Position numbers and translations under genes: made by a program. From contig JAURJO010000131.1 in NCBI GenBank assembly GCA_030832235.1, positions 1-14,055 on the forward strand: a stretch of 14,055 nucleotides of DNA. Reading direction: 5' to 3'. The notes under the pieces are model-generated. The model saw only the letters and a program-made list of their open reading frames with translations. It was not told where the DNA came from and did no database searches. The stretch is from Verrucomicrobiota bacterium (GTDB lineage Bacteria; Verrucomicrobiota; Verrucomicrobiia; Opitutales; Opitutaceae). Shown here in pieces: positions 7,515 to 14,055 of this stretch (within the stretch, counting starts at the first letter, position 1; each line of letters begins with the position of its first letter).

Positions 7515-7533
7515 TCTTCCGCTAAGCGGAAGA
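7515..7533. repeat. Short palindrome in the convergent intergenic region
   Basis: TCTTCCGCT (7515-7523) and AGCGGAAGA (7525-7533) are perfect inverse complements around a single central base. In RNA this would fold as a 7-bp stem with a CTAAG loop. It lies 23 bases beyond the main terminator, in the 3' untranslated region of the minus-strand methyltransferase transcript. It could be an auxiliary terminator or a 3'-end stabilising hairpin. There is no T-run directly after it on the minus strand. The rest of the 7433-7633 gap holds no gene or RNA that I can recognise. Confidence 0.5.
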
Positions 7534-7633
7534 AAGGACAAGAGACCAACCCTCACCCTACTCCGCAACTCGAATGGTGCACCGCTGGGCGGGCAGTAGC
7601 GCGACACCTAGGCCGCATAAGTGACTGGGCCGC

Positions 7634-8308
7634 TCACACCTCATCCGTCCCCACCGCCAGCTCCCGCGCCCGGTCACAACGTTTGGCCGAACGCTCCACC
7701 CCGATCGCAGGAACCCCGAGCCGGTTCGCGACCGCCAACACGGTGCCAACGCCGCAAAAGGGATCGAGGATCACCCGCGCCGCCGCCTTATCACGGGCGA
7801 AACGCACCGCGTGCGCGGCCGCCTTCACCCCCATCGCCCTCACCCACGGCTGCCGCCCGGGATCGACGATGATATCGGGGATCGCCAGCGGGCCCTCGTA
7901 ATACAGCTCCCGCGAGACCGCGATCAGGTGCGTGAAACCCGGGCGGCCGGTCGTCACCAATCCTGGCGGACGCCGGCTCACGATCTTGTGGAACAGCACC
8001 CCAGCTCCCGCGTCCTCGGCGGCCCGCACCACCAACGCGCCCTTGTCGACCCAACGCCCACCTTGCCGGATATCCGACTGGAAGAAGATGGCCGCGCGGT
8101 CGGGCGGGACCGCGTCGATCACCGCCCGAACGGCGCTTAGGAACCAGGCCCGCCAGGCCTCGAGGGCCAGGTTCACTTCGGAGACATCCGGCAGCGAGGT
8201 GACCGCACAGGCGCCCTCGATGCACCCTCGCTCGCGCAGCCACGCGAGCGCCTCGGCGCAGTGCACGTCGCGCGCCGGAGCAGGGGTTGGAGAAACCAAG
8301 CCGCTCAT
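7634..8308 (-). CDS. SAM-dependent methyltransferase, N4/N6 DNA-methylase-like (permuted)
   Basis: This 224-residue cytoplasmic protein has the layout of a permuted (beta-class) amino-methyltransferase. A motif-IV-like VTSLPD (36-41) comes first, where DNA methylases have SPPY. It is followed by FFQSDIRQGGRWVDKG and FHKIVSRRPPG blocks, and the SAM-binding motif DPFCGVGT (182-189) lies near the C-terminus with GVERSAKRC after it. The protein is small, has no target-recognition domain and no nearby restriction gene, so it is unlikely to be a restriction-modification enzyme. DNA, RNA or small-molecule substrates all remain possible. The ATG at 8308 overlaps the TGA of the upstream PQQ-like gene as ATGA, implying translational coupling. 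The frame extends upstream to 8392, but that stretch lies within the PQQ-like gene. A palindrome and a strong terminator lie downstream. Confidence 0.75.
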   Translation of the reverse strand: MSGLVSPTPAPARDVHCAEALAWLRERGCIEGACAVTSLPDVSEVNLALEAWRAWFLSAVRAVIDAVPPDRAAIFFQSDIRQGGRWVDKGALVVRAAEDAGAGVLFHKIVSRRPPGLVTTGRPGFTHLIAVSRELYYEGPLAIPDIIVDPGRQPWVRAMGVKAAAHAVRFARDKAAARVILDPFCGVGTVLAVANRLGVPAIGVERSAKRCDRARELAVGTDEV

Positions 8309-9633
8309 TTCGCGGAGCGCACGTCGTGGCAGTAAAGGGTTTCGTGGTACCGAAGGTAAAGCCGGCCGTCCAAAATCACCGGATGCGCCCACGCGTCACG
8401 CCCGCGCGTGTTGGGAACGCGGAAGCGGCCGCGGGTTTCGAACTTCGAATCCATCGGTTCCAACAGGAGCATCGTGCCATCCTCGCTCAGCGCGTAGAGA
8501 CGGCCGTCCGCGAAGAGCGGCGCGCCTTTGATCAGTTCGGGCGCCTCGAAGAGGGTTTGGCCGGTCGCGGCATCAAGCGCCGCCCAACCGCGACGCGCGG
8601 GATAGTAGGCGCCGTAGAGGCGGCCCGCCACATGCACGACACCGCCCTGGCAGGGATCGAACGGATTGGTCCAAAGGTCCTCCACTCCCACGGGTTCGCC
8701 GGCCGCGCGCGGCGCGATCAGCCGATGGAGGCGGCCGGGCGGTCCGTGCGGCGCCGACATGAAAACCGCGTCGCCTACCAGCACCGGCATCATCGCGAGC
8801 ACGGAGTAGGCGGTCGGGCGCGGGCGCGTCCACTGCAGTTTGCCCGTGTCGGCATCGGCGCAGAAAAGGTTCCGCAGCGAAGCGCCGATGAGCAGCCGCC
8901 GGCCTGCAAACCGCACGAGGATCGGCGAGGCGTAGGAGGCGTTGTCCACACCCGCCTCGGCTCCGGCCACCGGCAAAGGATCGCTGCGCCAAAGCTCCTT
9001 CCCGGTGAGCCGGTCGAGCGCCACCAGCAAGGCGTCGCGGCCGCCGGCCGTCGCGTAGACGGCGCGGTCGTCGACCAACAGGCACTCGCTTAGACCCCAC
9101 GTGATGTTCTCCCCGCCGTAACGCTTGAGGAGATCGACGGCCCACTGCTCGGCACCGGTCCCGGCGTCGAGACAGACGACGCGGCCGTGGGCGTTCTGAT
9201 GGAAAACGCGCCCTCCCCGCGCCGCGACCGAAGCGCGCGCCCCCTGGTACTGGTTGAGCCAGGCGTCGCCGTTGCGGGTGGACCACAACGGCTTGCCCTC
9301 GAGATCGAACGCCAGCACGCGCACCTCCTCGCCGAAATCCCCGGTGATGAAGAGCCGCCCGCCGGCGATCACCGGGGAGGAGAAACCCTTGCCCAGACCC
9401 TCCGCCTTCCAGAGGAGCCGGGGCCCTCCCTCCGGCCACGCGCCGAGCAGGCCGTGCTCGTCGCTGACGCCGTCGCGCCGCGGCCCGCGAAACTGCGGCC
9501 AGCCCGGCTCGGCTGATGCCACCAACTCCGCTCCCGCCGCGCGCAGACCGGCTTGGCCCGAGGAGCCTGCCGACACGCCGATCAGGAGCACCGCACCCGC
9601 GAGCGTGAGGAACGGGAATTTTACGGAGCGCAT
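8305..9633 (-). CDS. Secreted PQQ-like (BamB-type) beta-propeller protein
   Basis: This 442-residue protein carries an N-terminal signal peptide (hydrophobic core about 8-20, SAGSSGQA region) and then WPQFRGPRRDG from residue 45. That opening is typical of the PQQ-binding-like propeller proteins abundant in Verrucomicrobiota and Planctomycetes. Repeated blade signatures follow: GGRLFITGDF, GRVVCLDAGTGAEQW, LLVALDRLTGKELW, NLFCADADTGKLQW, GWAALDAATGQTLF and GRLYALSEDGTMLLL. The cores read 'xxALDxxTGxxxW', as in PQQ-like repeats. Real PQQ-dependent alcohol or sugar dehydrogenase activity cannot be claimed: the length is short and the catalytic cysteine pair and calcium-binding residues of those enzymes are not evident. 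It is more likely a periplasmic binding or scaffold propeller. It follows the oxidoreductase gene by 62 bases and overlaps the methyltransferase start by four. Confidence 0.85.
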   Translation of the reverse strand: MRSVKFPFLTLAGAVLLIGVSAGSSGQAGLRAAGAELVASAEPGWPQFRGPRRDGVSDEHGLLGAWPEGGPRLLWKAEGLGKGFSSPVIAGGRLFITGDFGEEVRVLAFDLEGKPLWSTRNGDAWLNQYQGARASVAARGGRVFHQNAHGRVVCLDAGTGAEQWAVDLLKRYGGENITWGLSECLLVDDRAVYATAGGRDALLVALDRLTGKELWRSDPLPVAGAEAGVDNASYASPILVRFAGRRLLIGASLRNLFCADADTGKLQWTRPRPTAYSVLAMMPVLVGDAVFMSAPHGPPGRLHRLIAPRAAGEPVGVEDLWTNPFDPCQGGVVHVAGRLYGAYYPARRGWAALDAATGQTLFEAPELIKGAPLFADGRLYALSEDGTMLLLEPMDSKFETRGRFRVPNTRGRDAWAHPVILDGRLYLRYHETLYCHDVRSAK

Positions 9634-9695
9634 GCCGCGGACGTTGTGCGGCTCCTCCTGTCCGTCCAGCGCGCCCGGCGGGATTTGCCGTGTGG

Positions 9696-11132
9696 TCAGG
9701 AGATCCACTTCCGGCGCTGCGGCAGGTGGATCCAGCGATCGGCGTCGGGCGCACCCTTCGCCTTGAGGTTCGCGCTGTCCCACTCGATATCGCGCCCGAG
9801 CCGGAGCGCGACGATTCCCGTCATGCCAAACTCGGCGGCGCGGGCCGCGATGGAGAAATCCTGGAACGTCGCGGGGCCGCCTTTGCAGGCGTCGAGGAAT
9901 TCCTTCATGTGGTTCTGCCCCGGTGTCCGAGGGTAAACCACCGGCAGCGGCTTCGCCGCTTCGTGGTCGAGCACACCGCGACACTTCGGACTCGAGTCGG
10001 ACTTCAGGCGCATGACTCCCTTCTGCCCCCAGGCGTCGGAATAGAGCACGCCCTTCTCGCCCACGAAAAGGCAGCCGTTCGTCGGCACGCGACCGTAGGT
10101 CGCGACCACATCGCCGGCCAGATCTCGAGGGGGTCCCGCATCGGGGCCGTCATGCCACCACACACTCACCGGGCCGAACTTGCCGCGCGGCGCGAAATCC
10201 CAGCGGAAGCTGTTCGACGAGGGATAGGAGGCCTTCACCGGCTCTCCGCTGCGCACCGAGACGCGCTCCGGCGGCCCGAGCTCGAGCGCGCGCAGCGGCA
10301 GATTGTGCGCGTGCGCGCCCATGTCGGCGAGGTGGCCGTCGCCGTAGTCGAGCCAACGGCCCCACTTCAGGCAGCCGCCAAGGTAGTGGAGTTTGAAGGG
10401 ATGCAGGGGCGACGGCCCGCACCACGCGTCCCAGTTGAGCGTCGGCGGGACGGGATCGGCGTCGGTCGCGAGCGCCTCGCTCGGGGGAAACGTGCGGTCC
10501 ATCCAGCAGTGCACCTCGCGCACCTGGCCGAGGAGGCCGGCCTGGATGATCTCCATGCTGCGGCGAAACGCGTCGGTGGCACCGCCCTGCGTGCCGATCT
10601 GCGTGACGAGGCGCGTGCCGCGCACCAGGTTGGCGATGGAACGGGCCTCGGAGCAGCTGTGGGCGAGCGGTTTCTCGCAGAACACGTTCCGGCCCGCGCG
10701 CAGCGCGGCCTCGCTCATCGGCTGGTGCCAGCGCTGACCGGCGGCGATCACCACCGCGTCGATATTCCGCTCCTGTTCCAGCAGGCGGCGATAGTCGGAG
10801 TACTCCCGGGCCTTCGCGAGTCCGCCGGAGAGATCGGGTCCCTTGAACTTCTTGCCGTCGATACCCGGGGCGCCGGAGCGCACGCGGTTGATCTGCATCG
10901 GGTCCACGTCGCAGACCGCCGCGATGTTGGCCTTCTCCTCGAGGATCGCCGGGATGAGCGCGCGGCTGCGGTTGCCGAGACCGATCAGGGCGAGATTGAG
11001 CCGGCGGCCGGGGGTTGCGGCGCCGAATAATGTGCCCGAGGGAACGACCTGCGGAAAACCGGCCACCACTGCACCGGCGGCGCCCAGCTTGAGGAATGAA
11101 CGACGGGTAAAGGAGCGGCGGGGAGGATTCAT
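9696..11132 (-). CDS. Tat-exported Gfo/Idh/MocA family oxidoreductase
   Basis: This 478-residue protein is an NAD(P)-dependent sugar or polyol dehydrogenase-like enzyme. The N-terminus has a twin-arginine signal (TRRSFLKLGAAGAVVAGF, about 9-26), so it is predicted to be exported folded with its cofactor. The Rossmann nucleotide-binding motif is LIGLGNRSR, followed by AAVCDVD. The family lysine lies in CEKPLA (E153-K154-P155), and DMGAH (270-274) supplies the usual D-x-G-x-H catalytic aspartate and histidine. The NWDAWCGPSP block is typical of the large PVC/Bacteroidota clade of these proteins. ATG at 11132 is chosen for the Tat signal; the frame continues upstream to 11672 through the divergent gene and is not coding there. 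It heads the unit running through the PQQ-like and methyltransferase genes and is divergent from the TIM-barrel gene at 11245. The substrate is unknown. Confidence 0.92.
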   Translation of the reverse strand: MNPPRRSFTRRSFLKLGAAGAVVAGFPQVVPSGTLFGAATPGRRLNLALIGLGNRSRALIPAILEEKANIAAVCDVDPMQINRVRSGAPGIDGKKFKGPDLSGGLAKAREYSDYRRLLEQERNIDAVVIAAGQRWHQPMSEAALRAGRNVFCEKPLAHSCSEARSIANLVRGTRLVTQIGTQGGATDAFRRSMEIIQAGLLGQVREVHCWMDRTFPPSEALATDADPVPPTLNWDAWCGPSPLHPFKLHYLGGCLKWGRWLDYGDGHLADMGAHAHNLPLRALELGPPERVSVRSGEPVKASYPSSNSFRWDFAPRGKFGPVSVWWHDGPDAGPPRDLAGDVVATYGRVPTNGCLFVGEKGVLYSDAWGQKGVMRLKSDSSPKCRGVLDHEAAKPLPVVYPRTPGQNHMKEFLDACKGGPATFQDFSIAARAAEFGMTGIVALRLGRDIEWDSANLKAKGAPDADRWIHLPQRRKWIS

Positions 11133-11244
11133 GGGGAACGGGTCGCCGTGGAGATGCCACGCCCGCCGCGGGGCTGTCACGATCCAATCCCCGCCGCTTG
11201 CCATTCTCCCGGCCGCGGCTTCCCCTGCGCGAAACCCCGTCCGC
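11133..11244. promoter_or_regulatory. Divergent promoter region of the oxidoreductase and TIM-barrel genes
   Basis: This is the only space from which both divergent Tat-protein genes can be transcribed. It is GC-rich and I cannot point to a convincing -35/-10 pair or operator palindrome in it. The assignment rests on gene geometry alone. Confidence 0.3.
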
Positions 11245-12192
11245 ATGAACCGCCGCGCCTTCCTGCAAACGTCTTCCGCCCTCACCGCCACCGCACTCGC
11301 CTCCGCGACGGGGCGCGCCGCGCCGGCGGACCCACGCCGTATGCGCGTCGCGCTCGTCCCGGGCAGCATCGGGGTCACGGTCGCCAGCCAGCGCGAGTCG
11401 ATCGATCTCGCCCGCCGGCATGGTTTCGAGGCCGTCGAGCCGCGCGCCACCGAGCTCGCCGCCGCTTCGCCCGGCGAGGTCCAGGCGCTCCGCGCCGAAC
11501 TCGCGGCCGCAAAGCTGGTCTGGGCGGCCACGTCGCTCAGCGTCGATTTCCGCAAGGACGACGCGACATTCCGCTCGGGGCTCGCCGAGCTGCCCCGTCT
11601 CGCCGCCGGGCTCCACCGCGCCGGCGCCGATCGCATCGGAACCTGGATTCCGCCGTGCCACGACACGCTCACTTACCGGCCCAACTTCGCGCTGCACGCG
11701 TCGCGGCTGCGCGAGGTCGCGGTGATCCTCGGCGACCAAGGCATCCGCCTCGGCCTCGAGTACGTGGGCACGCAGCTCAACCTGGTCGCGAAGCGCTACC
11801 CGTTCGTCCACACCATGGCCGAGGCCCGAGAGCTCATCGCCGAGATCGGCCGTCCGAACGTCGGACTCGTGCTCGACACCTGGCATTGGTGGACCGCCGG
11901 CGACACCGAGGACGAAATCCGCGCCCTGAAGTCGTCCGACATTGTGAGCGTCGACCTTAACGACGCTCCGCGAAACGTGCCGAAACCCCAGCAGAAGGAC
12001 GGCGAACGCGAACTGCCTTTGGCGACCGGCGTGATCGACACCCGGGTCTTCATGCGCGCGCTGCACGCGACCGGCTTTGACGGCCCCGTGCGCTGCGAAC
12101 CGTTCAACAAGCCCCTCAACGCCCTCGACAACGACCCGGCCTGCTCCGCCGTGAGCAAGGCCATGCACGCCGCGATGGCGCTGATCGCCTGA
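11245..12192 (+). CDS. Tat-exported sugar isomerase/epimerase-like TIM barrel
   Basis: This 315-residue protein of the xylose isomerase-like/AP endonuclease 2 superfamily begins with a twin-arginine-like signal (NRRAFLQTSSALTATALA, 2-19) and is cleaved near GRAAP. It is thus predicted to act in the periplasm, unlike most cytoplasmic members. The barrel carries the expected metal ligands: E172 in LGLEYVG, D211 and H214 in VLDTWHWW, D237 in VDLNDAP and E285 in RCEPFN. These fit a divalent-metal sugar isomerase, epimerase or lyase. The ATG at 11245 is chosen because it starts the Tat motif; an open frame reaches back to 10843 through the opposite gene and is spurious. It is divergent from the exported Gfo/Idh/MocA oxidoreductase across 112 bases, which suggests a shared sugar substrate. 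Confidence 0.87.
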   Translation: MNRRAFLQTSSALTATALASATGRAAPADPRRMRVALVPGSIGVTVASQRESIDLARRHGFEAVEPRATELAAASPGEVQALRAELAAAKLVWAATSLSVDFRKDDATFRSGLAELPRLAAGLHRAGADRIGTWIPPCHDTLTYRPNFALHASRLREVAVILGDQGIRLGLEYVGTQLNLVAKRYPFVHTMAEARELIAEIGRPNVGLVLDTWHWWTAGDTEDEIRALKSSDIVSVDLNDAPRNVPKPQQKDGERELPLATGVIDTRVFMRALHATGFDGPVRCEPFNKPLNALDNDPACSAVSKAMHAAMALIA

Positions 12193-12262
12193 GCCCCGGC
12201 CCGGCGGAGCTTCATCGCGCCGGAAATGCCGGCCGAATCGGAGACTTCACCCTGATCAACGC

Positions 12263-12287
12263 GTCCGTCGCCCTGCAGGGCACGGAC
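12263..12287. terminator. Hairpin between convergent genes, possible weak terminator
   Basis: GTCCGT (12263-12268) and ACGGAC (12282-12287) pair around an inner perfect palindrome GCCCTGCAGGGC (12270-12281), with one unpaired C at 12269. This gives a stem of up to 9 bp with a 6-base loop. It sits between the stops of the TIM-barrel gene (12192) and the NHL gene (12292, opposite strand), where a shared terminator is expected. There is no T-run on either side, so rho-independent function is doubtful. Confidence 0.35.
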
Positions 12288-12291
12288 CCCA

Positions 12292-13332
12292 TCACGGCAC
12301 GAGCCGAAGCACGCGGTTGTTGTAGCTGTCGGTGATGTAGAGCGTGCCGTCGCGGTGCACGGTGACGCCATGCGGGCGGTTGAGCTCGCATTGCTCCGGC
12401 GCCCCGCCGACACCGGCGGCGCCCTTCTTCCCGGTACCGGCGACCCGCGTGATCAAGCCGGTCGCGGGTGAGTAACGGCGCACCAAGTGGTTCTCGGCAT
12501 CGGCGATGAGCACGGAATCGTCGCGGTCGATACAGAGGTGCTTCGGCCCGTTGAGCGTCGCTGCCAACGCGGGCCCGCCGTCGCCGGTCGCGCCCTTGGT
12601 GCCGGCGGCGTTGACCACGGTGCGGATGCGTCCGTCGGTCCCGACCACGCGCAACGCGTGTCCATTGCGCTCGAGGATGTAGAGATTGCCGCGCCGGTCA
12701 TAGGCCGCGGCGCGCGGATCGACCAGCGGGGCGTCGACCGCCACGGCGCCGTCGGCCGGCACGCCTTTTTTCCCGTTGCCGGCGATCACGCGTAAACGCC
12801 CGGTCGCGAGATTAAGCACCTGCACCCGACGCAGGTCGGCGATTACGAGTTCACGGCCATCGGGGGTGAGCGTGATGCAATAGGGTCCGTTGGCGCGGGC
12901 CGCGGGCGGCGGCGCATTGAAGCCCGGCAGAGACGACACCGTGCCGGCGGCGGCCTGGTAGCGGCGCACGCGTCCGTTCCAAGTGTCGCCGAGGAGCACA
13001 TCGCCCTCCGGCAAAACGGCGAGGTTGTGCGGTCCGTTGAACCGCGCCGCGAGCGCGGGCCCGCCGTCACCGGCGTCACCCACAACGCCGTCGCCGGCCA
13101 CGTGGGTGAGGATGCCGCGCGGGTCGATCCGCAGCAGGCGGTTCCCGCTCACCATCTCGGCAATGTAGAGGTTGCCGGCGGCGTCGAACTCCGCGCCGAA
13201 CGGCTCGCGCAGCGCGGCGCTCACGGCGGGGATGCCGGTGCGGTCCTCGGATCCGCCGGCGACAAGCTCGACGCGGGCGGCGTGTGCCGCGGCCGCGATC
13301 GCCAGGGCCAGAGCGAGCAGGCGCGTCAGCAC
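12292..13332 (-). CDS. Secreted NHL-repeat six-bladed beta-propeller protein
   Basis: This 346-residue protein has an N-terminal signal peptide (LTRLLALALAIAAAAHA, 2-18). About six NHL-like blades follow: near 44-70 (FDAAGNLYIAEMVSGNRLLRID), 95-125 (GDVLLGDTWNGRVRRY), 145-172, 202-230, 260-286 (SVLIADAENHLVRRY) and 318-346 (GTLYITDSYNNRVLRL). GDGGPALAA segments recur between blades. NHL propellers bind proteins, RNA or ligands, or form lyase-like enzymes; no catalytic site is evident. GTG at 13332 is chosen over GTG at 13371 because AAGG lies 7 bases before it, it begins the signal peptide directly, and it avoids overlap with the MFS gene. It starts 13 bases after that gene's stop, so the two are probably co-transcribed. 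Confidence 0.85.
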   Translation of the reverse strand: MLTRLLALALAIAAAAHAARVELVAGGSEDRTGIPAVSAALREPFGAEFDAAGNLYIAEMVSGNRLLRIDPRGILTHVAGDGVVGDAGDGGPALAARFNGPHNLAVLPEGDVLLGDTWNGRVRRYQAAAGTVSSLPGFNAPPPAARANGPYCITLTPDGRELVIADLRRVQVLNLATGRLRVIAGNGKKGVPADGAVAVDAPLVDPRAAAYDRRGNLYILERNGHALRVVGTDGRIRTVVNAAGTKGATGDGGPALAATLNGPKHLCIDRDDSVLIADAENHLVRRYSPATGLITRVAGTGKKGAAGVGGAPEQCELNRPHGVTVHRDGTLYITDSYNNRVLRLVP

Positions 13333-13345
13333 AGGCGCACCTTGC

Positions 13346-14055
13346 TCAATGCGGCGCGGCGACGGCGCCACCGGAGGCGGGCGTCGGCGGCGGACGGAAG
13401 AACAGCGCGAGCGCGACGGCCGCCGCGGAGGCGGTCACGAGCGGCACGAGGAACAGGCCGCGGAAGTCGGTCACATCCTTCACCGTGTAAACGCTCTGGA
13501 TGAGCCACGGGCAGATCGAGTTGGCGAGGAGGGCGCCGATCCCGAGGATCTGCACGTTGAAGAGCCCCTGCGCACTGGTGCGGATGTCCTTCGGGAAGTA
13601 CGCGTCGACGAAGATATAAACGGTCGCGAAGAAGAACGCGTAGCAGATGCCGTGGAGCACCTGGATGAGGATGATGGCGCCGGCGCTCTGCGGGATGAAC
13701 GCGTAGACCGCGAAGCGCGCGGCGTGGCCGAGGACGCCGACGATCATGGTGGCCCGCCAGCCGAAGCGGCGGAGCGTCGCGCCGAGGACGAACATCGTGA
13801 GGATTTCCGCGATCTGGCCGATGCTCATCACCGGCATGATCCAGTTGCCCGGGATGCCCACGCCGCCGGCCGAGGTCGCGGTGCCGAGGAAGACGCCGGT
13901 CCAGTTGAAGTAGCAGTTGTGGACGAAGGAGTCGACGAGCGTGACCAGCCACAGCACGAGGACGAAAGGATGTTTGAGCAGGCTGAACGCCTCGAGCCAG
14001 GCGAGCTTGGCGCCGCCCTCGGTGGGCTTGCGCGGCGGCGTGTGCGGAAGGGTGA
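13346..14055 (-). CDS. MFS transporter, nucleoside:H+ symporter-like (C-terminal half; start beyond window)
   Basis: The frame is open to the window edge, so the gene is cut and 235 C-terminal residues are visible. The first of these (TLPHTPPRKPTEGG) look like the central cytoplasmic loop of a major facilitator protein. Six hydrophobic segments follow, corresponding to TM7-12: about HPFVLVLWLVTLVDSF, WIMPVMSIGQIAEILTMF, TMIVGVLGHAARFAVYAF, IILIQVLHGICYAFFF, LFNVQILGIGALLANS and LFLVPLVTASAAAVALALF. The PGNWIMPVMSIGQIAE and GVLGHAARF patterns resemble the nucleoside:proton symporter-like MFS proteins common in Planctomycetes and Verrucomicrobia, where they sit with sugar-catabolic genes. It is an inner-membrane importer, probably of a sugar or related small molecule. 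The NHL gene follows 13 bases downstream. Confidence 0.85.
   Translation of the reverse strand, partial: TLPHTPPRKPTEGGAKLAWLEAFSLLKHPFVLVLWLVTLVDSFVHNCYFNWTGVFLGTATSAGGVGIPGNWIMPVMSIGQIAEILTMFVLGATLRRFGWRATMIVGVLGHAARFAVYAFIPQSAGAIILIQVLHGICYAFFFATVYIFVDAYFPKDIRTSAQGLFNVQILGIGALLANSICPWLIQSVYTVKDVTDFRGLFLVPLVTASAAAVALALFFRPPPTPASGGAVAAPH

Noticed and set aside
7540..7633. Possible tRNA or small RNA in the gap after the terminator
   Set aside because: A CTCGAAT stretch recalls a T-loop, but no matching stems or acceptor arm can be formed on either strand.
7634..8308. Restriction-modification system
   Set aside because: The methyltransferase is small, lacks a recognition domain and has no restriction endonuclease gene beside it.
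8305..9633. Genuine PQQ-dependent dehydrogenase
   Set aside because: It is shorter than these enzymes and the expected cysteine pair and calcium-site residues are not visible. Only the repeat pattern matches.
9690..11030. 446-codon open frame on the + strand antisense to the oxidoreductase
   Set aside because: It arises from the high GC codon bias of the opposite gene. There is no signal, motif or plausible start context.
10150..12168. 672-codon open frame on the - strand
   Set aside because: It overlaps the oxidoreductase in another frame and runs antisense to the TIM-barrel gene. The composition is Arg-rich with no motifs, and the real genes carry intact catalytic residues.

Overview
The window is a GC-rich, gene-dense stretch of bacterial chromosome with ordinary coding density and no phage, transposon or CRISPR features. 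Everything in it looks like the Verrucomicrobiota, most likely the Opitutaceae. The clues are a secreted Ig-repeat protein ending in the duplicated 'LVN(L/V)S ... NDW ... Y(T/S)V' module typical of that family, the combination of Tat-exported Gfo/Idh/MocA and TIM-barrel proteins with PQQ-like and NHL propellers, and mostly weak Shine-Dalgarno sequences. This placement comes from recalled family resemblance, not from a database search.

Region 1 (1-2466, + strand) is a compact arsenic-resistance operon: an ArsR repressor, a thioredoxin-type arsenate reductase, a cysteine-rich DUF6428 protein and an ACR3 arsenite carrier, with gaps of 7 to 13 bases. A 22-base imperfect palindrome just upstream of arsR is the likely operator. 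Arsenate is reduced in the cytoplasm, arsenite is pumped out, and ArsR releases the promoter when arsenite binds. The DUF6428 protein is a probable accessory of unknown function.

Region 2 (2500-5049, + strand) follows only 33 bases later and has no visible terminator before it. It encodes a large secreted Ig-domain protein with two tandem copies of a C-terminal domain. A convergent gene (5067-5909, - strand) encodes a secreted protein that I do not recognise.

Region 3 (6005-14055) looks like a carbohydrate-processing island. It holds a secreted propeller protein resembling glycoside hydrolases (+ strand). A three-gene minus-strand unit (Tat-exported Gfo/Idh/MocA oxidoreductase, PQQ-like propeller, SAM-dependent methyltransferase) runs toward a strong hairpin terminator at 7464-7491. 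Divergent from the oxidoreductase is a Tat-exported sugar isomerase/epimerase-like TIM barrel. A final minus-strand pair is an MFS transporter (cut by the window edge) followed by a secreted NHL propeller. The pairing of an exported sugar dehydrogenase-like protein with an exported TIM barrel suggests oxidation-dependent glycoside breakdown in the periplasm. That is inference and the substrate is unknown.

No stretch longer than 300 bases lacks a gene. The longest gap (7433-7633) holds the terminator and a second palindrome. I saw no convincing wholly new system. The best leads are the exported oxidoreductase/TIM-barrel pair, the cysteine-tailed DUF6428 protein, and the methyltransferase translationally coupled to the PQQ-like protein.
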